64,000 nucleotides of DNA. It comes from Fragum whitleyi (Eukaryota > Mollusca > Bivalvia > Cardiida > Cardiidae). The stretch spans positions 22,484,026-22,548,025 of the forward strand of contig OX411543.1 in NCBI GenBank assembly GCA_948146395.1, written 5' to 3'. The notes under the pieces were generated by a model. The model was not told the origin of the DNA and did no database searches. It saw nothing but the letters and a program-made list of their open reading frames with translations. This document shows positions 48,866-60,000 of this stretch, piece by piece (the stretch's first letter is position 1; each line of letters starts with the position of its first letter). The position numbers and the translations under genes were made by a program.

Positions 48866-49849
48866 ACAAGAGCCATGTTGGACATGGGCATAAGTCCCCT
48901 ACCGGCTTTGTTTGTCTCAATGTTTTCCCACGCCAATTCTATCAGGGACGTCAAAACCAGGTCTTGTTAAAGGGTTAAACAAGACTTACATGAGTTGTTG
49001 TCTCTGCTGTGCCCACTTTACAATTCATGGAAGCAATAGACAGATGCAAGAAATAGTATCAATAACAGTTACCTTGTCTGATCCAAGATGTTTTTCTTCA
49101 GTCTTGTTGGTAAGAAATGAGAACTTTCACTGGAGGTAATTAATACTGCTGCATCACCACCCTGACTAACATGGCTTATAAATTTTTTACATTTTAAAAC
49201 AGGTTTCATCAAGTTAGCTTGCTTAGTTATTAAGTTATTGCAGGATCCTTTTTTTGCCATATTTTCACTATTTCCGTTACCATAGCAACCACACTTTTTG
49301 TCAAAGAACAAAGATAAAATGATGTGCATAATCTACACATTGCCATCTAGTCATATACCAAGTCTCATCAAATTAGCTTGCTTACTTATTAACTTATCGC
49401 AGGATCCAATATTTTTTGCCATATTTTCACTATTTCCGTAACCATAGCAACAACAATTTTAGTCTAAAAACAAAAATAAAATGATGTGCATAATCTACAC
49501 ATTGCCTTATAGTCATATACCAAGTCTCATTAAACTAGCTTGCTTAGTTATTATCTTATCGCAGGATCCCATTTTTGGCCATATTTTCACTATTTCTGTA
49601 ACCATAGCAACCTCAATTTAAGTCGAAAAACAAAAATAAAATGATGTGCATAATCTACACATTGCCATCTAGTCATATACCAACTTTCATCAAAAACGCT
49701 TGCTTAGTTATTAAGTTATCGCGGGATCCAGATTTGAGCGGACAGACGGACGGACGGACGGACAGACGGACGGACGGACAGACGGACGGACAGACGGAGG
49801 GCAAACCTATAGTCCCCTCCGGTGTGAACACCGGTAGGGGACTAATAAA
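48866..49849 (+). mobile_element. Tandem-core element T5, ~160 bp units
   Basis: It opens with ACAAGAG and the imperfect palindrome CCATGTTGGACATGG, then TAAGTCCCCTACCGG. Units marked by AAAATGATGTGCATAATCTA start near 49315, 49479 and 49637 (period about 160 bp), with an earlier partial unit. A GGAC/CAGACGG run (49740-49798) precedes a long hairpin at 49810-49844 (AGTCCCCTCCGGTGT/ACACCGGTAGGGGACT). The 5' TAAGTCCCCTACCGG is the inverted counterpart of this hairpin. Non-coding. Confidence 0.7.
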
Positions 49850-50039
49850 ATGCATAGCTTTGTCTTGTTACATCCTGTAGGTTGCTCTATCATTAGATAA
49901 GTTATATACCAAGTTTCAAGGAAATATCTTTTGTCATACCAGAAATATCAGAAACATGTTTGTAAGATAATAATTCAACAACAACAAGCTAGGAAAATCC
50001 CGCAATTTTTTCCTTAAAACAGCCATGTTAAGAAATGTT

Positions 50040-50280
50040 TCAGCTGAGTCCGGCTAGCAGTTAACACATAAGGCTGTCAACCCTGGGTTAATGAGTTTGA
50101 ACCCTGGCTCAGTCAACTTTCATCCGATATTTGACAAAAGTCAATGTGATACAAGTCATGACTCCCACCACTGGGCATATAATAAGTGCTGGAGCTATGT
50201 GGGATGGGCAGCTATTTGCTCGGATGAACAGTTGTTGTTGTTCTGGTTTGAAAAACAATGGGTAGATGTGCCAGCCTCTA
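50040..50280 (+). repeat. tRNA-derived SINE-like sequence
   Basis: GGCTAGCAGTTAACACATAA resembles a diverged A box and GAGTTTGAACCCTGGC a B box, about 45 bases apart. The tail has no clear match. Confidence 0.4.
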
Positions 50281-50513
50281 CAATATAACTGCCATTATAA
50301 ATACTAAATGTTTAAAGTTAAATCCACTAGATGATTGAATATTTTAAATTGCGCAAAATTGAAACAAATAATAATTGACTTTTTTCATGGTCTTTGATTC
50401 CCAAAACTGTTGAAATGCACTTTAAACTTAGTACTTATTTCCCTTCTTACATTTCATCAATTAGTTTACTTGCAAATAGGCGAGAAAATGGAAATAAAGG
50501 TGAAAACAGACTT

Positions 50514-50840
50514 GAGTTACAACAGTTTTGCACTATTTCTATGTAAAAATCTTAAGCAATTTGAGTGACAAAACTGTCGTAAGTCCACTTACGACAGTTT
50601 TGCGTGAATACATCATAAAATATTTGGGCATTTTCAGAGGCAAAACTGTCGTAAGTCACATTTTCTTTAAAACAACCTTTTTCATTAGCTTTGTTTAAAA
50701 ATCAACTATGAGAATGAAATAAGACATATAACCTTTAATCAATTTATCAATCATACTGAAATATAATCTACAACATAGAAATTAGAGAGTTTTTTGTCTC
50801 TCCTGTAAAATTTTCAAAAAAGGAGATACGACAGTTTTGC
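50514..50840. repeat. Right cluster of the 19 bp subterminal motif
   Basis: Copies lie at 50514 (-, one change), 50568 (+), 50586 (-), 50640 (+) and 50821 (-, end copy). The 50568/50586 pair is head-on and sharply palindromic (GTCGTAAGTCCACTTACGAC). Confidence 0.9.
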
Positions 50841-50857
50841 GTTGACCCCTCGATATG

Positions 50858-50908
50858 TGACATATGACGCAAGACCGATATACAGTGCACTGACTTGTGT
50901 CAAGAAAG
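50858..50908 (+). promoter_or_regulatory. Short gap between transposon end and CEMIP start
   Basis: These 51 bases are all that separates the transposon end from the ATG. The start context CAAGAAAGATGGCG is a good Kozak site and also resembles a YY1 site (AAGATGGCG). No TATA box is seen. If exon 1 as listed is the first exon, its 5' UTR and core promoter must lie in or beside the transposon end. Confidence 0.4.
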
Positions 50909-51034
50909 ATGGCGTGTCCCATATCGCTCATAATAGTATTGTGTATATTTTCGAAACTATGTTTGGTGACTTGTACGTGTCCACACCTGGATCCTAACCT
51001 TCGAAAATTTTCGGAAGTTGTGGCATCGAATGGA
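50909..51034 (+). CDS. CEMIP-like: CEMIP-like exon 1: signal peptide
   Basis: It encodes 42 residues. ISLIIVLCIFSKLCLVTC is the hydrophobic core of a signal peptide, with cleavage likely near residues 21-23. CPHLDPNLRKF follows, matching the conserved CP start of mature CEMIP. The donor is GGA then GTAAGT, phase 0. Confidence 0.8.
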
Positions 51035-54000
51035 GTAAGTAATTAAGTTGATTAAATTGACTTTAATTTTGGTGCCAACACTACTACTAATTTAAAAAAT
51101 ATATGACATCTGTACACCTGAATTTAACCTATTGGCAAACAATTCGGTTTTGATTTCGCTTCACAGAAGTAAACACATTAGAAAACTTTGTAGAAAGTAA
51201 AGAAATTGCTTGTTACACACAATTTCTTTTTTGTCCACAGTGTTTCTTCCCTTAACGGTCAATTCAGCTATAAACTTCCGTTTGCGATTTCTTTGGAATT
51301 GGAACAGTCTAAAATCGTACAATATGGTTATCGAAATCAACGCATAATTCCAGAATAATCTAAGTGGTGTTAACACTCTAATTGTGCTTATTGATAGAAG
51401 CGGTTATTGTTGGTCTAGAAGATTCGATATATCATTATGAAGAATCTAGAAGAATCTATCCAAACAAAAGATGTTGTTATGAATGTAAACAATCCATACA
51501 TACCGCATCGAGAGAAACCTTTGTTGAAAAATGTCCATTAGACATACATACGTAAAGGCATGTGGACAAATATGACATTTTCATTAAAACTATGAGCACT
51601 GCTTCAACGATAGTCTAAGATTTACTATACAAATACACATCCGTGTTTTTGATGCGATTATTTGATTTCAATAGCTAAAAGGCTACATGTTAATATATAA
51701 ATTCTCCTGTAAAATAAATGGTAGTAGTAATGTGTATTGAATGTTCTCATTTAAGGGTAAATGGTTACCGGGTAATAAGGCATGTTGAAAGTGCCGTTCT
51801 TATTTCGCTTCGCACAATTGAACTCATCAAAAAACATTGTTAACAGAATATTTCTCTTTTTACATGCAACCTCGTTTAAAGTCAAACTGATAAATGCTCT
51901 TAACCTCTAAGCCACCATTTAGTTGAAAACATACCTAAGTTTGATATACAATTTTATGTCAACAACAAACAAATTAGACACTATTTCGTCAAAATTATTA
52001 TTTGGTATGTATTATAAATGTATGAAAATGGTTAATGGTCAATTCTTGGTCATAAACGAGTATCAAAACAGAGGGACAAAGATACGTGTATGGTTTCGAT
52101 ATAAAACATGCAGAGTAAATCATGACGTTTGATGTTACTTAAGTATTTTGATAATTTGCAAAACAATATCTAATAAAAAAGTTATTAATGCGTACACATA
52201 AAATACATAAAAAACATCAGAGGTATCACTTTCGAGCATAAGGTCCACTGAATGAATTTTTTTCGATCTTATTCTGGGAAAGAAACTGTAACAATTCTTT
52301 CAAAACGCATACATTTATTTAACGGGTTATAGATTTAGATTCTTATTATTGATAAAGAGGAAAAAAGGAATAACTTTGGGCGGCCCGTGAAAAAAACGCC
52401 TTTTACATGTTTCATGTGTAAAACCGATAGGAATTAGTCACTTGCATTCCGGTAACATGTACTTTTGTATTCACAGCATAATTTACGGTACTTGGCTGTC
52501 AGACATAGTGTGGCGGTTTCTTTTGTTCAAGGACAGTCATAATGTAACAGCGGCTACAGTAATGTCAAATTATAGAAAACATATAAAATCGCAGCAACTG
52601 TCACAAAGACGTCTCGACTAACCCGTAATGGTTTTGTAACGGCGTCTTTATGTGTTATCGGCGAAACAAGTATGCGCCCTATTGGCGATTCATGATCAAT
52701 TGAATAGTAATTAGGCTGAGAAAACGGCGTGTGGAAAGTTACGTTCTAAGTTAAGACTTCACCTCGAAGCGTTTCGATTTAGTCGGAAAGAATGTGAACG
52801 ATTGGCTTGCCTTAAGACCGCAAGTTGTGCCAACTCCGGAAAATCAATCGTCATGGCATACTTAAGAGACCACTAAAATGTCGGTTGTCAGTAAATGAAA
52901 TGAAATGATTTTTAAAGTCGAATACATTGATCTAAATGACCTAACATTTACATGACGCGAAATGTCTAATCGTCGACACGGAATAAGTTACGAACGATGT
53001 TTATAAGCCACGTGAGTAAGTGTTAAAGACTCAATAATTCATTGTTTGTGAGAAGACCTTTCTGTTGGTATCGATTTCAGGGTCATAAGCCAAGGTCCAT
53101 GTCATTTTCGATGCCAAAAATGTTTAAAATCTAACTTTTACATTGGCAATAACTTTGGAATGAAACATGGTAGAGTATTAATTTTTCACATGTGTATTGC
53201 TCATGGCATGACCTTGCTTTTGATACCAAAGTCGAGGCCACAAGTAGGGTAAAGGTAAAATTTTAAGGTCACTTTCACTTAGCCGTAACTTTCGAATGGG
53301 TAGAGATACAGACTTCATATTTTACATGCTTGTGACAATACAATACCCGATGAAATTTGACAAAGTCCATAACCTAAGATTGAAAATTGATATTTTACAA
53401 TCGTGTTTCGAACCGCTGTTCTTGAAATATTGCACTCGCGGGGACATTGGTGTTAAACAAAAACATCTTGTTAGTTCCATATTTATTCAAAAGCGTCGAT
53501 TTTGAAGACCACGTACGGTCTATTATATATGTAGCACTTAATATAGTCAGTCACCATTGAAATGAGTTGAAATTGGCATGACTCTTTTTTCTTGTATGGT
53601 GTATTTTTCCATCTAGATTGTATCCTTTCAGAATGCCATTAAGTGAACGCTTAAGGAAACCGAACATCGTAGGCATATTTTAAAAATTCACTACTTAGCG
53701 TTTATATATGATTATTTTGATCTAAAGTTATTTAACTTTGTAACATCAATAATAATTATTTCAGCCCTCACAGGATATTTTGATTACTGAAGGAACATTG
53801 CTCGATGTCCATTCACTAGAAGCAAACTCGATTGTCATCACTGGTACAGGAAAACTTGTCTTCAACCAAGGTCATCCTATTGAAATTAATACAGGCTCTA
53901 TACTTATAAATCAAGAAGGACAACTGGTTATCGGGAGCGAGATATGCAGGCATAATGACGTGGTGGACATAAATTTGATAGGTATTGAGTTTGGTGTATT

Positions 54001-57000
54001 GATTCTTTAGGTAATATTTCAGACACTTCGCGGCGGCTTGAACCTCTTTTTTTCGTGTTTCTGGTATGTCTCACAAAAATACAACGACTTTATCCCTTCA
54101 AAGCCTCTCGCTGCTTGGCACACTTAGGATTTGAGATAATCCACCCATTAGTGAGTGATGCCGGAAAGGAGCCGGAGAACAGAAAAGAACCTTAACGTCC
54201 CGATTTCGAATCCGATATGCTGCCGATTGCTCTGTAGCCAACAACCACAGAAGTATTCAGAAAATGAAAGACTTATCTGTTCTTACCCAGATTAAAAATA
54301 ATACAGTTGACAACATCGTGAAATTGACAAGGTGAATGATTTGTGGATATTTTCTTAATGAAATTGAATGATTGTGTTGAGCGATTTTTTAGTGAAATAA
54401 ATGGGAGGTAATCCTTTATCGCAAATTTTGTTCGTGATGAACAAAATTAGCTATATTGATTACCCCCCTTTAATAAAATTTACATACAAGTTCTAAACAT
54501 AGCTTAATGTTTCTTCAAGAACCTTTGAGACGCTAGCATTTCGAATTATGTTAGTGAAGTCGCGATTTTTATCTATCAAAATTTAATTTGGATGAAGTTG
54601 TTGATTGTTTATTTTTCAATTGGTTTGAGAGTTTTCGAATGGCATGAGTGAGTGTTTTGAATGAGTGAATAGAGCGCTGAGTGAGCGATTTAGAATGGTT
54701 TTGATTGAGATGAATGTCAATTTCACGATAGATTTAACTGTACATACATGCATGTAGATGTAACTTTCATCCTGTCCTTAATGAAAAGAATATTTCATAT
54801 GAAAGTTCATTGCGATATTTATGGTTAGTCGGAAACAGACTCCGTTAGCGAATATCTTCTTTGGCTCAGTGGTTAGCGCATTGGATTTGTATACCAAAAA
54901 TTTAACTTTTACTTGTCCGCGTGAGTTCGACACCGGCTTTCGTCGGTAATTTTCAGCTATACTTCGGACAGGTCGTTTGTACTATAGGGGGTCGTCCGGG
55001 ATATGGTCATTGAGCCATTTAAGTAGGAATTGTACCGACTTTGTTAGTACATGAAGCACATTACTGCCTTAATAGGCTTATCTCCATCAATATATGATAA
55101 CTCTTAAGGCTGAGTGTGTTATGGGAGACCACTCTCACCACTGTCCTGCAAAGCCTTTTTGGTTTAAATACAATGTCTGACACCTGCGTCAGTGAAGATC
55201 CTCTTTGGCTAAGTGGTTAACGCATTGGACTTGAAAACCAAAAAATTAAACATTTAAATAATCGTTACGTGGTGTAAATATTTTACAGTTTCATCTTGAA
55301 ATTGACATCCACCTCAAACAAACCCTTTTGAAACGCTAGCTCAGCGCTTCATTTATTCATACGTTCATTCTTTCATTCCAATCACTCATTCCTATCACTC
55401 ATAAACGCTCCGAAATCGTTGAAAACAAATCGAAATTTTCCAAACGATCAGCATTTCATTGAAATCGCCAAATTTATTCCACGATTTCTTTTGCACAGTT
55501 ATTGTGTGTAGAGCGGCTGATTTGTCACGTGAAAACACAAATTATTAAGAAACAAGAGATTTAAAAGGGAAGAAACAACTTATCGCCAATTTCGTCCAAC
55601 TTGTACGAAATAAGCAATTATGTATTATCTCCCTTAAATTGAATTCGCTCCACATACTTTATCAATATCATTCCGAGATTATTCCAAAATTATTCAATTT
55701 GCCAATATATGATATTCTTTAGTGCTTTTCCATGGTTTATCGAGAAATAACGGTTGATTATCACTTGATAATCTCACCGCAAAAGCAGTGAAATTATCAA
55801 AAACTAATACCCTGCTTTTGTGCATGTCATCCTATCTGACGTCATTTATTCGGGGCAAAAAAAGTGATGTCACCATGAACGTTGCATAGCAATGACGCTT
55901 TACGAAAATATATCCTAGAAATTTCTCATTTTGTCTCATTTTTTCAATAAAGAAATAGAATAATCGTTTGTTTTTTCGAGTAAGATCGATTAATATTTCA
56001 TTGAGTGAAAATATAGCTTTTGTTGTTCACTCATTGGATATAAGTCGATCTTACATCGAAACAAACGATTATCCTCTATTTGTTTACTGTGAAATGTCCA
56101 AGACTGGCTAAAATACAACCATATGAGATTGACAAGAATCTAAAATGTACAATATGTTACAGGTTAAAAATGATTTTGCTTTGCTTATGAATGGCTTATT
56201 TCGAATAGTTATAGAATAAGACTTATTATTTTTTGTCTCAAAATTTACTTGTAAACCTGAGGTATACATTTTAATAATTTAAAACCGAAAATTAGCCTTT
56301 GTTTTTAACGATCTTTTACAATTTTCTAGTTTGTTGAAAACCTTTTCGGATGTAGCTAGTTTTATATTTGGCTTGTATCATGTATATTATGTATGATATG
56401 TCATTATTTGCTTTGTAATGTATAATATCACTAATTTTATGTTACGTTATCATTAAGGAATTAAATTGAAATGAATTAATTTACTCAATAGGATCCCGGG
56501 AGGTTGACGGTTCGAGTCCTACGGATGACGGTAAAAAGTTCATCAGTGTGAGAGACCAGGGATTGTTGCACATATTCGGACAGCTGAAAAAGTCATGGAC
56601 GAAATTGACCCAAACTGTCGAAAGGATGAGACCCCTGTACCAACACCAGGTTAGCTCTCTTATAAATTTTGTTTCTCAATACCGACCTATTTCACAAGTA
56701 GCGCACCCATTTGAATAAATGCTTTATTTCCGATGTCCTTAGATAATATTTCTTCTTCACCTATTTAGGCTTATATAATGTTGTCTTGAGCCCTTGTCAT
56801 TCATGTCTAAGTTGCTATGAAGGCTGTTCTTAACCATTTTTACATGATTTTTACATGATGGATCTCAACCTCATGAGATTTTTTTTCATAAAAAACACTT
56901 AATACGTATTATATTTATGAACTTTACCATATTATAAATGGAAAGAATGTCAAACGACATCAATGTACATGACTCAAAAATCTCTTTCGTCTACATTGTT

Positions 57001-60000
57001 TCATTTGGCCAGAACTTGACCCCAGTCGTTTTGATGTCAATGCCTACGCATGGGCTTTCACAGGAATAGAATATGGACGTTATTGCATGCGATATAAGTT
57101 TCTTACGTTTTTATTTATGTCAGTAAATGACAATCTAGCATTTTCCTCACCTCAATTAATATTTGTTACACAGAAAAGATTGACACGTAAGATTACTGCG
57201 TAAGGTTATTATTTGATCAGTCGGTGATCGGCTGGCAAATCGTAAAGATTCATTTCGACGGAAATTCATCATTATTTTTCTCACTGACGACAGTCTGTCA
57301 CTTTCCATTTGGCTATTAATAAATTTGAAACGGTTTTCCATCACAAATTGAAAATGTTGAAAATCCTAGATACTTTATTACATCGCGATTAGCTTGTAAC
57401 AGTAAATGTATGCCTAAGTGAAAGAAGGTATTAGGTTATATGGATTTTGTATCAAGTCTTGGTATATTAGTCTTATCAACATTCTATTCTTGTTGTCATC
57501 ATAAAACAGATTTTCTGTCTCCGAATATAATCTCCATCATTTTATAAATTCATTTGAGGAGAAAACTTAAATCGTCATTTAGATTGTACAGATAATGGTA
57601 GCGCTTCTCGTAAACATCTACTATATGAAAAGTGGATAAATGGAGGATATTGAATGACTGGTCATTGAATACCGAATTTATTAAACGAGTCATCTATAAA
57701 CAGATAAAAACGAGGCTGCGCCGAGTTTTTATCTATTTAATAGGACGAGTTTAATAAATTCGATATTTAATGTGCACAAATTTGATATTATATTTATAAT
57801 ATGACGTTAATTTTTGTGATAAAACGAGGAAATTTCTATATTTATCGATTCATTTCATTCCGCGAAACATATAACGCCGTCTACGAAATGACGTCATCGA
57901 ATCCATTGTGACGTCATTTTCACATATAAAAAAAATATAACGTTGATATCCGCTCTTAGCTCATTTGCATAGTTATTCCACTAGCGTAATAACATCTGTG
58001 CATTATCAAAAATATTCAATGGGGTTATTTCACTCCCGCGGCGTAGGTCATATTATAAAATTGTCTATCTTTCTTTCGGAAAAATGGCATTGTAACATAC
58101 TCCATTTAAAACAGAAGGTCACGCTTTAAAGTCAGCTTCTTAACTGTTAAAGGTTAGATACATTTTTGTGTATTTCCAAGATTACCCGTTTTGAACACTT
58201 GATTTGATTGTTTCAGACATCCGACAAAGTTGCTCACCGTCGTTGGATGGAAGGGCTGGTTGTTTATATCTTCGGCCCAGATGGAAATAGAAAACTCTTT
58301 GATGGTGTTGACCTCTGGAAAGACGATCCCATCAAGGAAGAAAAGGCAATAAACTGGATGATAAAGATATTGAAAAGTAATTTTATATCTACTGTCTGTC
58401 TACATGTACTTGAGAAACCACCTGTTACAAGTGTAGGATCGAACAATTTTAATGATTTATTGGTTTGAATATAGGGTTAATCCATCTTTTTGTGGGCGTA
58501 AACATTTGGAGAGATCCGAAAATGGTTTAATATGTTAGAATATTTTGAGGTTCTCTGCAAATGTTAAAGCCCGAGAAAACGTGAACCGACGCTATTATTG
58601 CAAAATAAAGAAGGCAATAGTATTTATTCAAACAGAGATTGCAAAATGAATTATATGAACGATGTGCCGGAAAAAATGCGAAACTGCAAAATTGTAAACG
58701 TACCCGATAACGTGCGTTACGTCTATACATTGCACTATCACGTTTCTTTAAACCGACGTTGCTTGATAAATTTATGACGTTACAAAATTAAACGCGGGAA
58801 TACGATCGATATCTATGCCTATGCTCTGCGTTTTGTTTTCAAATAATAACATGCAAAAACTCCACAAAGGCTCTGAAAGCGTTAAAGAAATGTTTATTTT
58901 CTTCAAGCGTATTGACCGAAAACAGCCAGGAGCCGAATTACCTATAAAGTGACCCAAAATTACTACATTTACGTCCCAGATACTTTCAAGTTTACGGAAC
59001 AGTCCGAGCGATGTTCCGAAAGTAAAAAATAGAAGTCCCGAGTTCGAATCCCAACGGTGGCACTCTTCCTATTCTATTTATCTCCAACCAAAGTGTTGAT
59101 AATCTTAGAACTTTGTGGGATATAGCAGCTAGAAAAGGATGCAATGGTAGTACAGGTGTGACAAATACCAGGAATCGATTGTTAGGTGCTCCAGCCGACG
59201 AGATATAACTGAAACATTTTTGAAAGTAGCATAAAACCCATTTAAATAACCGAAACCAATACATAAAGCTCTGTTGAAAGCAAAATTGCGAGGGGAAAAA
59301 CCATGGATGTTTTGAAAATGTTCACATTTGTATTACCGAATTTTAAAAAATTCGGTAATAAAATTTAAAAAAAAAATGAATGGTACTTAAAGTCACATTT
59401 AACCTAATTTGTTTTGTAGCTGAGACCGAAGTACCTCATCATCGATTCCTGGTTTTAGAAACATCATTGATCAAAAGCCATATGGTCCAGTGAGACACAT
59501 AGAATGGTTTAGGAACCTAGATTATAATTATATTTTACACCCGACGGTTATAAGTATGGTGAAGAAACTATTGAAGTTGAACTCTGTAAAATTTAATATA
59601 AGTGGGTTTATAAATAATGTACAAAAAGAACCTCTTGTATATTTGTAATTTCAAACCTTACAGAGGCCGAAAATGACGACGTTGTGTCCGTGATGGTCAA
59701 CAATTATTTCCTTACCCATCCAGACACGAATGTAGAACCCCTATATGAGATTATTGAGGATATGGCTGGTTTAGCGAAAGGCGATCTCAAACTTAGAGAC
59801 GTAGCTATATACGACGCCTACTGTATCATATTTCAGATGGGTGAGTAGAAATTAACTAATAATATGACCTACGTCGCCGGAGAGAAATAACCCCGTTGAA
59901 TATTTTTAATATTGCACGGGTGTTATTACACTATTGGAATAACTATGCAAATGGGCCCAGAGCAAATAGCAACGCTATTTTGTAGCCGCGAAAATGACGT

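Larger units (their letters stand above)
44275..50857. mobile_element. 6.6 kb element with inverted ends and subterminal 19-mer clusters
   Basis: The left end reads CATATCGAGG, two bases, TCAACGCAAAACTGTCGTA, one base, CTCC and then a T run. The right end (50857 backwards on the minus strand) reads CATATCGAGG, two bases, TCAACGCAAAACTGTCGTA, one base, CTCC and a T run. Inside each end the word GCAAAACTGTCGTAAGTCC repeats in both orientations (44292-44921 and 50514-50840), and I found it nowhere else in the window. This is how transposase binding sites look in several large DNA transposon groups. No transposase ORF survives inside, and no convincing target duplication is visible. Nested material includes 45159-45918, T5 (48866-49849) and a SINE-like piece. 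The right end stops about 50 bp before the CEMIP start codon. Confidence 0.7.
53982..56491 (+). other. CEMIP-like intron 2
   Basis: It holds MITE family 1 copies J and K, a tRNA-derived SINE with a second SINE head, and repeat family 4, all listed separately. No extra exon is seen. Confidence 0.7.

Noticed and set aside
49641..49880. Overlapping frames on both strands through the GACAGACGG run
   Set aside because: Low-complexity GGAC repeats give open frames on both strands; no protein is implied.
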